DNA from: Sphingobacteriaceae bacterium
GTDB lineage: Bacteria > Bacteroidota > Bacteroidia > B-17B0 > Aurantibacillaceae
Length of the DNA stretch: 64,000 nt
Assembly (NCBI GenBank): GCA_002319075.1
Contig: NVQB01000001.1
Coordinates: forward strand, 3,720,001-3,784,000
Reading direction: 5' to 3'
Shown: in pieces, positions 1-9,174 of the stretch
Layout: the number at the start of each line of letters is the position of its first letter
Position numbering within the stretch: position 1 is the stretch's first letter
Program-made: the position numbers and the translations under genes
The notes under the pieces: model-generated
Database searches by the model: none
Told to the model about the DNA's origin: nothing
Seen by the model: only the letters and a program-made list of their open reading frames with translations

Positions 1-1
1 T

Positions 2-526
2 GAAGAGAAAAAGGCGATTCACAAACCATATCACGATCTTCAATACGGATTTCCAATACACGATGATAATGAACTTTTTTGCCGGCTTGTTCTGGAAATT
101 AACCAGGCGGGACTTAGTTGGGAGACCATTTTAAAAAAAGAAAAAACTTTCAGGCTTGCTTACGATAATTTTAATGTGAAAAAAGTAGCGGCTTACAAAG
201 AGAAAGATTTTGAGCGACTCATGGCCGATCCCGGAATTATTCGTAACAAACTAAAAATAAATGCGGCCATCGAAAACGCGAAAACCCTTTTGTCTTTGCA
301 AAAAGAATTCGGATCGTTCGAAAAATGGTTGGAGTTGCAGCATCCAAAAAAATTAGAAAACTGGGTGAAGCTTTTTAAAAAAACCTTTCGTTTTACAGGT
401 GGAGAAATTGTAAATGAATTTTTAATGAGTACGGGTTATCTTCCGGGCGCGCACTCTGAGTCCTGCGGGGTCTACAAAAAAGTTACAAAGGCAAAGCCTT
501 TGTGGATGAAACCCTCTAAAAAATAA
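2..526 (+). CDS. tag: DNA-3-methyladenine glycosylase I, 5' end cut by the window
   Basis: Base-excision repair enzyme that removes 3-methyladenine from alkylated DNA. The reading frame is open from base 2 and the first visible residues already match the Tag family: YHDLQYGFP, then LEINQAGLSWETILKK, then a GIIRNKLKI segment. The GTG at 176 that would give a 116-residue protein is therefore an internal codon, not the start; the true start lies before base 1. The family's C-terminal zinc ligands are visible as HSESC (His-x3-Cys, as in E. coli His175/Cys179); the N-terminal Cys/His ligands must be upstream. The stop abuts the stop of the convergent next gene with no spacer. Confidence 0.95.
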   Translation, partial: EEKKAIHKPYHDLQYGFPIHDDNELFCRLVLEINQAGLSWETILKKEKTFRLAYDNFNVKKVAAYKEKDFERLMADPGIIRNKLKINAAIENAKTLLSLQKEFGSFEKWLELQHPKKLENWVKLFKKTFRFTGGEIVNEFLMSTGYLPGAHSESCGVYKKVTKAKPLWMKPSKK

Positions 527-2935
527 CTATTTGTTTATTTTTCCCCGCGCATCCTGTTCCCCGATTTCTCTTTTCTCTGCTTTTACTTTTCCGAAATTAT
601 AAGAGAGGCTAATATTTAATCTCCTTGTATCATTGGAGTTAAAACGTTGCCATTTTTGGTTTTGAAAGTCGGCTGTAGAACTAAAGGTTTCCGAAAAGAA
701 AATATCGTTAACACCTATTGAGCAGGCCATAGCATTTTTAAAAAACGATTTTTTTATGGCGATGCTTGCTGCGCCTCTTGCTTTGTAGCGCGTGGCAATT
801 CCCAACCATGGTCCCCAATAGTAAGTGGTAAGTTCTAATTTTAAATCGTGTGGTAAAATAAAAGTATTATTCAGCCATTCGTAATGCGGAATGGCAGATA
901 GCGAATAGGCCTGGCCGTTTAACTTACCGGCGTACCCTACATAATAAGTGCCAAAATTAAAACTTAGGGTCCACCATTTTTTTAGCTCTTTCCGTATAAA
1001 AAATGAGTAGCGGAGTACCTGGAAATAATCAAGATTCGTGAGGTGTTCAGTACTGACTTTGGTTAGATCGTTTTGCGAAGTGAAACCGCTAATAGCGGTT
1101 TCATAGTGCGTGAATGTGAGGGAGTTAAAAACGCTGCCTTTGTATGAGTAGTTTAAATTAAAATTATGGGCGTAAGCTTGTTTTAAATAAGGATTTCCCT
1201 GGAAGTAATTTAGAACATCGAGAAAAAATATATAAGGATTGAGATTGTTATAATCGGGGCGCCCAATGCGTTTGTTATAACCCAGCGAAAAAATGTGATT
1301 CTTAGAGTGATTGTAATCCATGCTGATAGCAGGAAACAGGTTGAGGTAATTTCTCGTATAAAGCAAAGGCTGATTTTTGGTGCGGGTTTTAATAGCCGTT
1401 TGTTCTGCTCTGAGGCCCAACTGAAAATTAAATTTTTTAATTTCTTTGCTAAGATTAAAATAGGCTGCAGTGACCTTTTCAAGGTAGTTAAAAGTGTTTG
1501 TAAATGCTGTGTCCGTTCTGTATTCGCCTGATAGCAGATCTTTTCGCTGAAGTTTATAATCGCTTTTTATGTCCTGCAAATTATACTTAACGCCCATTTC
1601 AAGGTTTAGTGTTTTGGATAATTTTTTTTCAAAATCAAGTTTGGCAAAAAATAATTTTATATCAAGCCGGTTGTCGTTTAGAAATTCGTTAGGGGGCAGG
1701 GCAGGGGTATTCAGTGAGTCCAGAAAAATGTTTTGGAATTTTCCTTTGTAACTGTCATAGTTGGGAGTATAAAAATCGGTAGAAAATTTAAGTTTGGTGC
1801 CCGTTGTGTCAAATGTGTGTTCAGCATTTAAGTTGTAATTATACATCAGCCAGTCATTGGGAATTGTTTTTTCAAGTACTAATTGCCGGTATCCAAGACT
1901 ATTATCACTAATGGAAGTACTGGCTTTTTCAAAATTATTTCCATAGCCCTTCATTACCTGCACCTTTGCGCCAACTAGTGTATTTTGACCTGCATCCCAA
2001 TCGAGTCCAATGTCTGTTACTGTATTTCTGTTATCATGATCGTCGGTAACGCGCTGATTTAAATAGGTAGTTTGACCGTTGTAGTTTATCTCCTTATCAA
2101 AGGTGGAAATATTATGCGTCATTCCCTGGTTGCCGTTAAAGCTGCTGAAGAAGGTGAATTTTCGTGCTTTGTAGTTTAAATAAAAACCGCCGTTAGTGTT
2201 CTCATAAAATCCTTGTGAGTAAGTACCATTAATGCTGCCGCTAAAGCCTGTAACTTTTATTTTTTTTGTCTTAATAGAGATAATGCCGGCACTACCCGCC
2301 GCATCGTATTTAGCAGGAGGATTATTTATCACTTCAATTTTTTCGATAGATGATGCGTTTATACTTCGCAGTAAATTCATCAATTGAGCACCAGCCATTT
2401 GTTGACGGCGATCATCCATATAAACGAGTGCACCGGGTTTTCCTTGGATAGAGATGACATCGTTATCGACCGAAACCCCCGGAAGGCGTGCCAGAAGGTC
2501 GTACAAGCTGTTGCCGGTCGCCAGTGGACTTCCGTCAATATTTACTGTTATATTTCCCCCTTTAAATTCTATCGGCGCCTTAATATTGAGTACGCTTACT
2601 TCATCCAGATTAATCCCCTTGTTTTTCAGGACAATCACTCCGAGGTCTTTATCAGCTAATGAGTCATAAAAAAAAGCGGAACTAGCGCTTTCTCTATAAC
2701 CTGGAAAATTTATTTTTACAAAATAGTTTCCTGCTTTTACAGATTCGAATCTAAAATTGCCTTTTGCATCACTGAGATTTCCTTTAACCACGGTACTATC
2801 TTTTGCATTAAGAAGGCCTACGGCGCAGAATTCTACTGGTCTTTGGAGACTATCGCTCAGACTGCCAAAGATGGAACTTTGTGAAAAAGCAGAAAGGCAA
2901 TTAAGCGTGAAAAACAGGAAAAATTTATAGTTCAC
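527..2935 (-). CDS. Outer-membrane beta-barrel protein with carboxypeptidase-like regulatory domain (TonB-receptor-like)
   Basis: Likely an outer-membrane receptor or transporter of 802 residues. A signal peptide (MNYKFFLFFTLNCLSAFSQS) is followed by a CarboxypepD_reg-like Ig domain at about residues 22-105, a plug-like domain at about 120-225 (GSPLATGNSLYDLLARLPGV, GKPGALVYMDDR, EKIEVINNPPAKYDA) and a long barrel region in which aromatic-rich strands alternate. This is the layout of the Bacteroidota outer membrane beta-barrel family (OMP_b-brl_3), which lacks a partner SusD gene, and none is present here. The substrate cannot be read from the sequence. The start is GTG at 2935; no better ATG is seen. 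The gene stands alone, convergent with tag and divergent from the sulfotransferase-like gene. Confidence 0.88.
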   Translation of the reverse strand: MNYKFFLFFTLNCLSAFSQSSIFGSLSDSLQRPVEFCAVGLLNAKDSTVVKGNLSDAKGNFRFESVKAGNYFVKINFPGYRESASSAFFYDSLADKDLGVIVLKNKGINLDEVSVLNIKAPIEFKGGNITVNIDGSPLATGNSLYDLLARLPGVSVDNDVISIQGKPGALVYMDDRRQQMAGAQLMNLLRSINASSIEKIEVINNPPAKYDAAGSAGIISIKTKKIKVTGFSGSINGTYSQGFYENTNGGFYLNYKARKFTFFSSFNGNQGMTHNISTFDKEINYNGQTTYLNQRVTDDHDNRNTVTDIGLDWDAGQNTLVGAKVQVMKGYGNNFEKASTSISDNSLGYRQLVLEKTIPNDWLMYNYNLNAEHTFDTTGTKLKFSTDFYTPNYDSYKGKFQNIFLDSLNTPALPPNEFLNDNRLDIKLFFAKLDFEKKLSKTLNLEMGVKYNLQDIKSDYKLQRKDLLSGEYRTDTAFTNTFNYLEKVTAAYFNLSKEIKKFNFQLGLRAEQTAIKTRTKNQPLLYTRNYLNLFPAISMDYNHSKNHIFSLGYNKRIGRPDYNNLNPYIFFLDVLNYFQGNPYLKQAYAHNFNLNYSYKGSVFNSLTFTHYETAISGFTSQNDLTKVSTEHLTNLDYFQVLRYSFFIRKELKKWWTLSFNFGTYYVGYAGKLNGQAYSLSAIPHYEWLNNTFILPHDLKLELTTYYWGPWLGIATRYKARGAASIAIKKSFFKNAMACSIGVNDIFFSETFSSTADFQNQKWQRFNSNDTRRLNISLSYNFGKVKAEKREIGEQDARGKINK

Positions 2936-3052
2936 AAGGTCGGGTTAAGCGTTATGTAGTTATACACGCCAAACAAAAGCAGGTTCAAAATCCCGTTATT
3001 TTTTTTGATTTTGAGCAAAATAAAGCGGAACTTGTTTCACTAAATCTCTTTT

Positions 3053-4810
3053 ATGTTTTTAATACGTCTATCCTTCCTTGTTTCTTTGTTTTTTTTAAAT
3101 TCTTTTACTACAAGAGCATCGGTTTGGCCTAAGGATGGCGCGAAACTGAATGCCACATTTGTATATCTTGAAGAAGAGATTCAGGATAAAGCAGTTAGTT
3201 ACGAACTGACGGTTTATAAAGGACAAAATGGTAAAAGCCTGGTTTCTACAATTAACAGCGCTTTACCCTCAGGTCACCTGAGCGGATTAGACTGGAACAC
3301 TCAGTATGTTTGGATCGTTAAAGCCTTCGACGGAAATAAAAATCTGATCCACACGAGTTCCGAGCATAACTTTACAATTGAGAAATACCTCGTTTCATTT
3401 CAACAGGCAGAAGAAACCAACATAAAAATTAAGGTTAATAACAAAGAAAAAAATGCCGGTGGTTTTATTGGGATCGATCATATTCGTGGCTTTGTGAATC
3501 GTGAGGGCCAGCCCGTGTGGCAAATTCCAAATATAGCAAGGTTTACAGATGACGAAACATTATTCAGAGACATAAAGATTACAGAGGACAATACGGTTAC
3601 TTTTTTAACCCCGGAAAAAGGAATAGAGATAAGTCTTGATGGTGAAATTTTATGGTCGACGCCTGCACCATTTGTTTTCAAAAAAGATACGGTTATGTAT
3701 CACCATGAATTTCAAAAAACACCCCGCGGCACTTACATGATTTTGGCTAACCGTAAAGTGAAACGTCCAATGCCGGGACAATACAAGCCAGAGCAAATCA
3801 AATACAATTCTGAAATAAGTGTGGTGAATGGAGTTGTATATAAGAAAACACAAATGACGGTTTTGCTTGAATTTGATAAAACCGGAAAGTTGATTTGGTT
3901 TTGGGACGCAGATACCTATATTGTTCAGGCCGATCTGATGACTAAAAAATATCCCAACGGAATGCCGGTATTTTCTACACATTCCAATGCTTTTTGTGAG
4001 AGCAAGGACGAAAAATTCATTTATGTAAGCTTTCGTGATATTAGCCGCGTTGTGAAGATTGATAAAAAAACAAAACAAGTGATGAAGGCATACGGCGAAA
4101 ATTTTACTTCGGCCAAAGGCATGGTAGCTACGAACGATTTTAGACGACAACATGATGGAACGCTTACTGATCGCGGCACACTTTTGATCTTTGACAATTC
4201 AGAGCAGTTGAACGAGACAGATTCACCCGTTTCTTCCTTTATAGAAATGAAAGAAAATCCAGGTCCAAAAGATAGTGCTGTAATCTGGCGTTTTCCTATG
4301 AACTTTGATAAAGACATGACTTTCCCTTTCAGTTCAGGGGGGGGGAATATGGTTGAGCTTCCTAACTCCAACTTTCTTTTATGCGCAGGCGTGCTCAACC
4401 GCGTTGTAGAAATCTCACGTGATAAAGAAATTGTGTGGGACGCTATTCCGCTGATGAAATTAAAAAATCAAACGCAACAAGGCTGGAAACCTTTTCCACA
4501 GTACCGTTGCAGTTGGGCTCCCGCTTTTAAAGATTACCATTTTTTTGTTTCTTTAAAAGATTCGGTACAAAAAGATATGCTTTATATCTCTATTTCAAAT
4601 TCCGGTAGCGCTGATGATTCTTATAAGGTAGAACTGATTGCAGGTGAAAAAGTGCTGTCAGCTTTAACCAGTGTAACTGTTTTGTCTCAAGCAAACGTGC
4701 TGCAAGCTCTGCAAATAAAACCTGCTCAGGCCGGCTTAAAAAACCTTTCGGTTCGCATTACTTCTTCTCATGATAAACGCATCATGCAAGTTGTAAAAAT
4801 CAAAGAGTAA
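3053..4810 (+). CDS. Aryl-sulfate sulfotransferase (ASST) family protein, exported
   Basis: Predicted periplasmic beta-propeller enzyme of 585 residues in the arylsulfotransferase family, whose known members move sulfate from one phenolic ester to another without PAPS. A signal peptide covers about residues 1-22. Histidines sit in conserved contexts: YHHEFQKTPRG, FSTHSNAF and RRQHDGTL, with LIWFWDAD and GNMVELPNSNFLL typical of the propeller blades; known ASSTs use a catalytic His with supporting His residues. The C-terminal ~90 residues form an Ig-like tail. A run of nine G at 4337-4345 lies inside the conserved Ser-Ser-Gly-Gly-Gly-Asn segment. The physiological sulfate donor is unknown and there is no adjacent DsbA-like partner. 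Confidence 0.85.
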   Translation: MFLIRLSFLVSLFFLNSFTTRASVWPKDGAKLNATFVYLEEEIQDKAVSYELTVYKGQNGKSLVSTINSALPSGHLSGLDWNTQYVWIVKAFDGNKNLIHTSSEHNFTIEKYLVSFQQAEETNIKIKVNNKEKNAGGFIGIDHIRGFVNREGQPVWQIPNIARFTDDETLFRDIKITEDNTVTFLTPEKGIEISLDGEILWSTPAPFVFKKDTVMYHHEFQKTPRGTYMILANRKVKRPMPGQYKPEQIKYNSEISVVNGVVYKKTQMTVLLEFDKTGKLIWFWDADTYIVQADLMTKKYPNGMPVFSTHSNAFCESKDEKFIYVSFRDISRVVKIDKKTKQVMKAYGENFTSAKGMVATNDFRRQHDGTLTDRGTLLIFDNSEQLNETDSPVSSFIEMKENPGPKDSAVIWRFPMNFDKDMTFPFSSGGGNMVELPNSNFLLCAGVLNRVVEISRDKEIVWDAIPLMKLKNQTQQGWKPFPQYRCSWAPAFKDYHFFVSLKDSVQKDMLYISISNSGSADDSYKVELIAGEKVLSALTSVTVLSQANVLQALQIKPAQAGLKNLSVRITSSHDKRIMQVVKIKE

Positions 4811-4817
4811 AAGAGAG

Positions 4818-5504
4818 TTATTCCTTTAGCACTTTTAAGGTCGTTCTCCTGTTTTTAGCTTTACCCGCATCGCTCGTGTTGTCGGCTACTGGCAGGGTTT
4901 GACCGTACCCTTTAGCACTGATACGGGATGCTTCGACCCCTTTATTCACTATAAATTTTTTCACCGCTTCGGCGCGTTGTTGCGAAAGTTTTAAATTTTC
5001 GGCAGGGTCGCCAACATCATCCGTATGCCCCTGTATTTCTATTGTCATGGTTGTTTTTAATTTCAGCACTTCGGCAAGATCATTCAGGGCTTTATTCGAG
5101 CTGGGTTTTAAAGTAGCTTTCCCACTATCGAAATAAACATTTTCAAGAACATATTCTTTCGGTGGATCAATACGGATTTTCACTTCATAGCTCGCTTCTT
5201 TGTCGGCGGGTATAGTCATCCTGGTATAATCCTGATCGCTTGTAAAGGTTTTGTATTTTAACACATAGCTTGCATCTACAGGCACAAGGATTTCAAATTT
5301 GCCGCCTTTGTCGGTATTTATTTTCACCACGCTTTTTGTCTTTTCATTAACAAATGAAATAGTTTCGTTGCCCAAGGCTTTACCCTTAAAATTAGTTACT
5401 GTTCCTGTTAAAAGAGCCAGGTTGTCTGTAGCCACAAGCTTTTGAGCGGATGTAGAAAGCCAATAGGAAAGGAAAAAAAAGACTGAAAAAAAATAGTTTG
5501 TCAT
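4818..5504 (-). CDS. OmpA family protein with Ig-like regulatory domain
   Basis: Exported 228-residue protein expected to hold the outer membrane to peptidoglycan. It has a signal peptide (about 1-20), a carboxypeptidase-regulatory-like Ig domain (about 30-110) and a C-terminal OmpA domain (about 115-228). The OmpA signature is clear: NVYFDSGKATLKPSSN, then IEIQGHTDDVGD with the peptidoglycan-binding Asp, then RAEAVKKFIVNKGV and KNRRT. There is no N-terminal barrel, so this is the short OmpA-like type common in Bacteroidota. It converges on the sulfotransferase gene with a 7-bp gap, so the two share a 3' region with no obvious hairpin. Confidence 0.9.
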   Translation of the reverse strand: MTNYFFSVFFFLSYWLSTSAQKLVATDNLALLTGTVTNFKGKALGNETISFVNEKTKSVVKINTDKGGKFEILVPVDASYVLKYKTFTSDQDYTRMTIPADKEASYEVKIRIDPPKEYVLENVYFDSGKATLKPSSNKALNDLAEVLKLKTTMTIEIQGHTDDVGDPAENLKLSQQRAEAVKKFIVNKGVEASRISAKGYGQTLPVADNTSDAGKAKNRRTTLKVLKE

Positions 5505-5662
5505 GGTTTATACTTTAAAACGTTAGCTGGTAAACTCCCCTCTATAATCTTTAAGATAGGAAATAGATACAAAACCTGAGTTTACAATTTGTGTTTTGAA
5601 TTTCACATAAATTTAATACCTTGTGAGGACAGTAAATAGTTAGAAACAAAAATTATAAGCCC

Positions 5663-7435
5663 ATGAAGAAACTCAGTAACCTTATCGGTATCATTTTATT
5701 ATTTAGCAGTGCTTTGAATGCACAGAATATAAGCGGCACGGTGAACAACTACGCCGCCGTTAAAAATCTTACAGGAACAAACATCGGCGTGAATGCGACA
5801 ACGGGTTTTGCTTTTGGAGATAAAGTTCTTCTTATTCAGATGAAGGGAGCCGTTATAGATTCTACTAATAGCGCGAACTTTGGTAATATTATAAATTTGG
5901 GTGGCGCGGGTAACTATGAGTTTGCTACAGTTTCCACCGTTGTAGGCACAGTGATTACATTAAGCAGTGCTCCTACAAAAACTTACAATGTTCTAAAAGG
6001 TTTTGTTCAGCTTGTGAAAGTTCCAAAATTTTGCAATCCAACAGTTGTGGCTCCGATTACCTGTCCGGCCTGGAATGAAACTGTGGGCACAGGCGGTATC
6101 ATCGCATTCGAAGCGGGTACGCTCACTTTAAATGCCCCGGTAAACGCAAATGAAGCTGGATTTGCCGGTGGAAACTTCGCCTTGGGATCTTTTGGTTGCA
6201 GCAATGGAAATTATTTTGGGGTGCAGGGAGTGGATGGAGGTCAGAAAGGGGAAAGTATCTCAGGCTATATGCCCTATAAAGACGGGCGCAAAGGAAAACA
6301 AGCAAACGGCGGTGGCGGCGGCAATTCAGGTAACTCTGGCGGCGGCGGCGGCGGAAATGGTGGGGTTGGTGGTTTGGGTGGAAATGAATACAGCGGTTGT
6401 GGAAGTTATGACGACAGAGGTAACGGGGGATTAGGAGTTGGTACAGGATTAAATGTGATGTACCTTGGCGGCGGCGGTGGCGGAGGTTACGAAGATAATG
6501 GCCAGGTGGCAACATCTGGAGGTCGTGGCGGGGGAATTGTTTATATAAAAGCAAATGCGATTTTTTCCAATAACGAGGTAATTTCGGCAAAAGGTGAAAG
6601 TGTTACTATCATAGCGAGTGATGAAGCCTCTGGTGGTGGTGGAGCGGGTGGAAGTGTTTTTATTGAGTGCACGACGATTACCGGAACATTGCAAGTAAAT
6701 ACAGATGGCGGTTCTGGTGGAAGCAACAACAATGTACTGTTTCAAGCAGATGCTCATGGTACGGGCGGCGGCGGCGGCGGCGGTGTATTCGCCTACAGCG
6801 GAGCTACACTTCCTTCAGGGGTAACAGTTAGTTCAGTGGGTGGTGCAGCCGGTACAGTAAATAACCCACAGAGTTCACAATACAATACTACTTATGGCGC
6901 AACAGCAGGCGCTACGGGAGTTTCTTATGCTAACCTGCCTACCACGCCGGGAATTGTTGTGCCCGTAATGACGGTATCTCAAAATACTATTGTTTGCGCA
7001 AAACAAAGCATTGTGCTTACAGCTGGAGGTGTGCAAACATACAGCTGGAGCACCGGTGCAACGACACCTTCTATTTCAGTGTCTCCAACAGTTAATACTT
7101 CCTACACCGTTACAGGCAGCGGCACTAATACAAACTCGTGCAAGGTTGTTTCTGTGATCTCGCTAACGGTTATGAACTGTACGGGACTCGAAGCATTTAC
7201 TACCGACGAGACCTTAAAGGTTTATCCAAATCCAACAAGTGGTAAAGTGAGTTTTGAAACTAAAAATAAAATCAGTGTACAAATCACAGACAATATTGGT
7301 AAAGTTATCCTTGAAAAAGAATTTGAGGAAGGAACTTACACGCTGGATCTGAGCGCATATGCTACCGGTATCTACCAGGTAAAGGTTTTGGGAACTTCTG
7401 AATCTAAAATTATTAAACTGGTTAAAACAGAATAG
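5663..7435 (+). CDS. Glycine-rich secreted protein with T9SS type A sorting domain
   Basis: A 590-residue surface or secreted protein. The signal peptide ends near LNAQN. Residues about 190-390 are extremely rich in glycine in short runs of 4-7 Gly, a composition seen in adhesive or coat-like proteins. A single Ig-like module follows (VSQNTIVCAKQSIVLTAGG to about residue 510), close in wording to the repeated modules of the 1130-residue protein at 46053-49445. The last ~75 residues are a type A Por secretion domain (LKVYPNPTSGKVSFE, YATGIYQVKV, KIIKLVK), removed during export through the T9SS. The poly-Gly runs are encoded by GGC triplet tracts. Function is not known; no enzymatic domain is seen. 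Confidence 0.85.
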   Translation: MKKLSNLIGIILLFSSALNAQNISGTVNNYAAVKNLTGTNIGVNATTGFAFGDKVLLIQMKGAVIDSTNSANFGNIINLGGAGNYEFATVSTVVGTVITLSSAPTKTYNVLKGFVQLVKVPKFCNPTVVAPITCPAWNETVGTGGIIAFEAGTLTLNAPVNANEAGFAGGNFALGSFGCSNGNYFGVQGVDGGQKGESISGYMPYKDGRKGKQANGGGGGNSGNSGGGGGGNGGVGGLGGNEYSGCGSYDDRGNGGLGVGTGLNVMYLGGGGGGGYEDNGQVATSGGRGGGIVYIKANAIFSNNEVISAKGESVTIIASDEASGGGGAGGSVFIECTTITGTLQVNTDGGSGGSNNNVLFQADAHGTGGGGGGGVFAYSGATLPSGVTVSSVGGAAGTVNNPQSSQYNTTYGATAGATGVSYANLPTTPGIVVPVMTVSQNTIVCAKQSIVLTAGGVQTYSWSTGATTPSISVSPTVNTSYTVTGSGTNTNSCKVVSVISLTVMNCTGLEAFTTDETLKVYPNPTSGKVSFETKNKISVQITDNIGKVILEKEFEEGTYTLDLSAYATGIYQVKVLGTSESKIIKLVKTE

Positions 7436-7459
7436 TTTTTTAAATATTGAAACAAGATA

Positions 7460-7499
7460 AAGCCCTTGCATCCTAAAAATTGGGAGCAAGGGCTTTTTT
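7460..7499 (+). terminator. Rho-independent-type terminator
   Basis: Ten-base perfect stem, AAGCCCTTGC at 7460-7469 paired with GCAAGGGCTT at 7486-7495, followed by a T run. It lies 24 bp after the glycine-rich T9SS gene and before the convergent membrane-protein gene, and would end transcription of the former. Confidence 0.85.
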
Positions 7500-7513
7500 G
7501 TTTGCCGATTTGT

Positions 7514-8023
7514 CTAAGCTTTTCCAGCCAGTTTTAAAAGTTTTACGCAAAGAGGAATTAAGGCAAAAGAGAGCAGTAAAAAGAAAGTAACCCTCAAATA
7601 ATTTAAATTTTTCCAAAGTAGAGTTTTGTCAACCAGGTTTTCAACCGTGTTTTGTGTTTCAGTTATTTTTTCAAAGTTCATAATGTGGGGAGCGAAGTAA
7701 AGAATCGTCCAAACACGAACCGCGAAGTGAAGAGCAAAAAGAATCAGCAATCCATTTCTTATAGGATCCAGTCTCCAGCAAAAAACAATGGCGAGTATAA
7801 AAGTGATTTCGTGAATGGAATGCAGTACGATCCAGAATATTTTTAAACTTGCTCCGTTTTTATCTGCCAGCCATTTAAAAGATTCGGGCGGCGCAGCTGT
7901 CCACTTAGGAACTATGACGGCGGTTTCAAAAATTTGTGCGCCGTTCATTAAGAAGTACAAAAGGGTTGTCGCAAAGAGCCAGATCTCCGCTCTTACGATG
8001 TAGTTGGCGTTAAGATTTTCCAT
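7514..8023 (-). CDS. Four-helix membrane protein of unknown function, MarR-linked
   Basis: A 169-residue hydrophobic protein with four likely transmembrane segments (about residues 12-32, 65-82, 88-112 and 142-165). The pattern, including the VVPKW..PESF segment after the first helix and RVWTILYF, recalls DUF1772/anthrone-oxygenase-like membrane proteins, but I do not claim membership. It starts 4 bp after the stop of the MarR gene at 8028-8486, so the two are almost certainly cotranscribed and this protein is the likely target of that regulator. Confidence 0.65.
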   Translation of the reverse strand: MENLNANYIVRAEIWLFATTLLYFLMNGAQIFETAVIVPKWTAAPPESFKWLADKNGASLKIFWIVLHSIHEITFILAIVFCWRLDPIRNGLLILFALHFAVRVWTILYFAPHIMNFEKITETQNTVENLVDKTLLWKNLNYLRVTFFLLLSFALIPLCVKLLKLAGKA

Positions 8024-8027
8024 GACT

Positions 8028-8486
8028 TTATTTTTTGCTAAGTTTTTCCTGGGTTTCTTTCATGATCTTTGTAGCATTCACAAAATATTTTTCAATGATC
8101 TGAAATTCCTTTTCAGAAAAAGATGAAATAAGTTTGGACGTTTTTTCCTGCACGTCTTTAAAAAGGGGTTCCATGACTTTGTTGGTGTTTTGTTTATTTG
8201 CTACAATGATCACTTTCCTGCGGTCATCTTTTACAAATTCTCTTTGCACGAGTTTTTTCTTTTCAAGACGATCAATCAGCCCGGTAACAGCGCCAGTGGT
8301 TAAACCCGTCACTTTTGAAAGTTCACCGGCCGTCATTTGTCCTTTTTGAAGAATTAATCCAAGGTATTTGTGATCCGTTCCCGAAAGCCCGGCTTTTCGG
8401 GCAATTGCTTCATGCATTAAAATGGAATTGTCAGAATAATTGCGGCTTATGCTCCTGAAATGTTGAATGCGTTCTTTCACTGTCAT
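8028..8486 (-). CDS. MarR family transcriptional regulator
   Basis: A 152-residue winged-helix repressor. The DNA-binding core is plain: GQMTAGELSKVTGLTTGAVT as the helix-turn-helix and KKLVQREFVKDDRRKVIIV as the wing with the DxRR motif. Dimer helices occupy both ends. It is the first gene of a two-gene operon with the membrane protein at 7514-8023, and an inverted repeat over its own promoter at 8504-8522 suggests autorepression. The inducing ligand cannot be told from the sequence. Confidence 0.9.
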   Translation of the reverse strand: MTVKERIQHFRSISRNYSDNSILMHEAIARKAGLSGTDHKYLGLILQKGQMTAGELSKVTGLTTGAVTGLIDRLEKKKLVQREFVKDDRRKVIIVANKQNTNKVMEPLFKDVQEKTSKLISSFSEKEFQIIEKYFVNATKIMKETQEKLSKK

Positions 8487-8503
8487 TTGTTTTATTTAAT
8501 AAG

Positions 8504-8522
8504 TATCTTAGTGACAAAGATA
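8504..8522 (-). promoter_or_regulatory. Promoter and likely MarR operator
   Basis: On the minus strand TATCTTTG (8515-8522) matches the Bacteroidota -7 element TAnnTTTG about 30 bp upstream of the MarR ATG. The same bases form an inverted repeat, TATCTT-7 bp-AAGATA, of the size MarR dimers bind. Overlap of the two suggests autorepression; binding itself is inferred. Confidence 0.6.
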
Positions 8523-8610
8523 AATAAATATTGCTTCACGCTACACAGAATGCTAAAAAAATCCGGATCCGGTAATAAGGGAGTTATTTATCTTTCTTAC
8601 GGATTAACAT

Positions 8611-9174
8611 TTATTTCTTACAGTAAGCCCTAGATTCCTCTACGGGGTATTTTTTGTCGAGGTCGATGTCGTTGAAGCTTTTAGTATTGCCCCAGGCAAA
8701 TAATTTCTCGAAGACAGGAAGTAACTTTTTATGCTTTATTCTGTTGAGAAAATATATTTCGTGCTCTTTTTCTTTAATGCCCATCTCGTATAAAACCTGA
8801 TTATGTTCTATGATACCCAATTCATGAAAGTAATGCATCATACGGAAATATTCACAAACGTTTCCACTTTCAAGGCGTCCGGCAAAATAGTAAGGCATAA
8901 ACCAGCCGATCACGTAACAAGATGCGGAGATTATTTTACCGATCACATGAAATCTGAATTCATAAAATTTGGAGACAGGGATTTCATAATGCTTCATAAT
9001 TTCTAAAACCTCCCTGCGGTGTCCCCATTCGTCGTCCTCGATTTGTTTGATGGAAATTTTTTCAGCCGGATCTTTTACCGAAGCAGCGTGGCCTTGATAG
9101 GCGAATGCTGCGGCTTTTTCTGCAGAGTAAGCCTGTTGTAATAATTTTATCAGCTTTTTATGTTGAAGTTTCAT
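8611..9174 (-). CDS. Ferritin-like di-iron protein (COQ7-like)
   Basis: A 187-residue four-helix-bundle protein with a full carboxylate di-iron set: Glu19, Glu49-x-x-His52, Glu102 and Glu135-x-x-His138. This spacing is that of the COQ7/demethoxyubiquinone hydroxylase branch of the ferritin-like fold, though a hydrophobic segment around residues 77-98 suggests membrane contact. Whether it hydroxylates a quinone precursor is uncertain because many Bacteroidota use menaquinone and lack the ubiquinone route. It is a single gene with no operon partner in sight. Confidence 0.7.
   Translation of the reverse strand: MKLQHKKLIKLLQQAYSAEKAAAFAYQGHAASVKDPAEKISIKQIEDDEWGHRREVLEIMKHYEIPVSKFYEFRFHVIGKIISASCYVIGWFMPYYFAGRLESGNVCEYFRMMHYFHELGIIEHNQVLYEMGIKEKEHEIYFLNRIKHKKLLPVFEKLFAWGNTKSFNDIDLDKKYPVEESRAYCKK

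Noticed and set aside
176-526. 116-residue protein starting at GTG 176
   Set aside because: Conserved Tag residues are encoded upstream in the same frame; the real gene begins before the window.
6123-6590. 155-residue ORF antisense to the glycine-rich gene
   Set aside because: Pro/His/Arg-rich shadow of the GGC/GGT coding strand.
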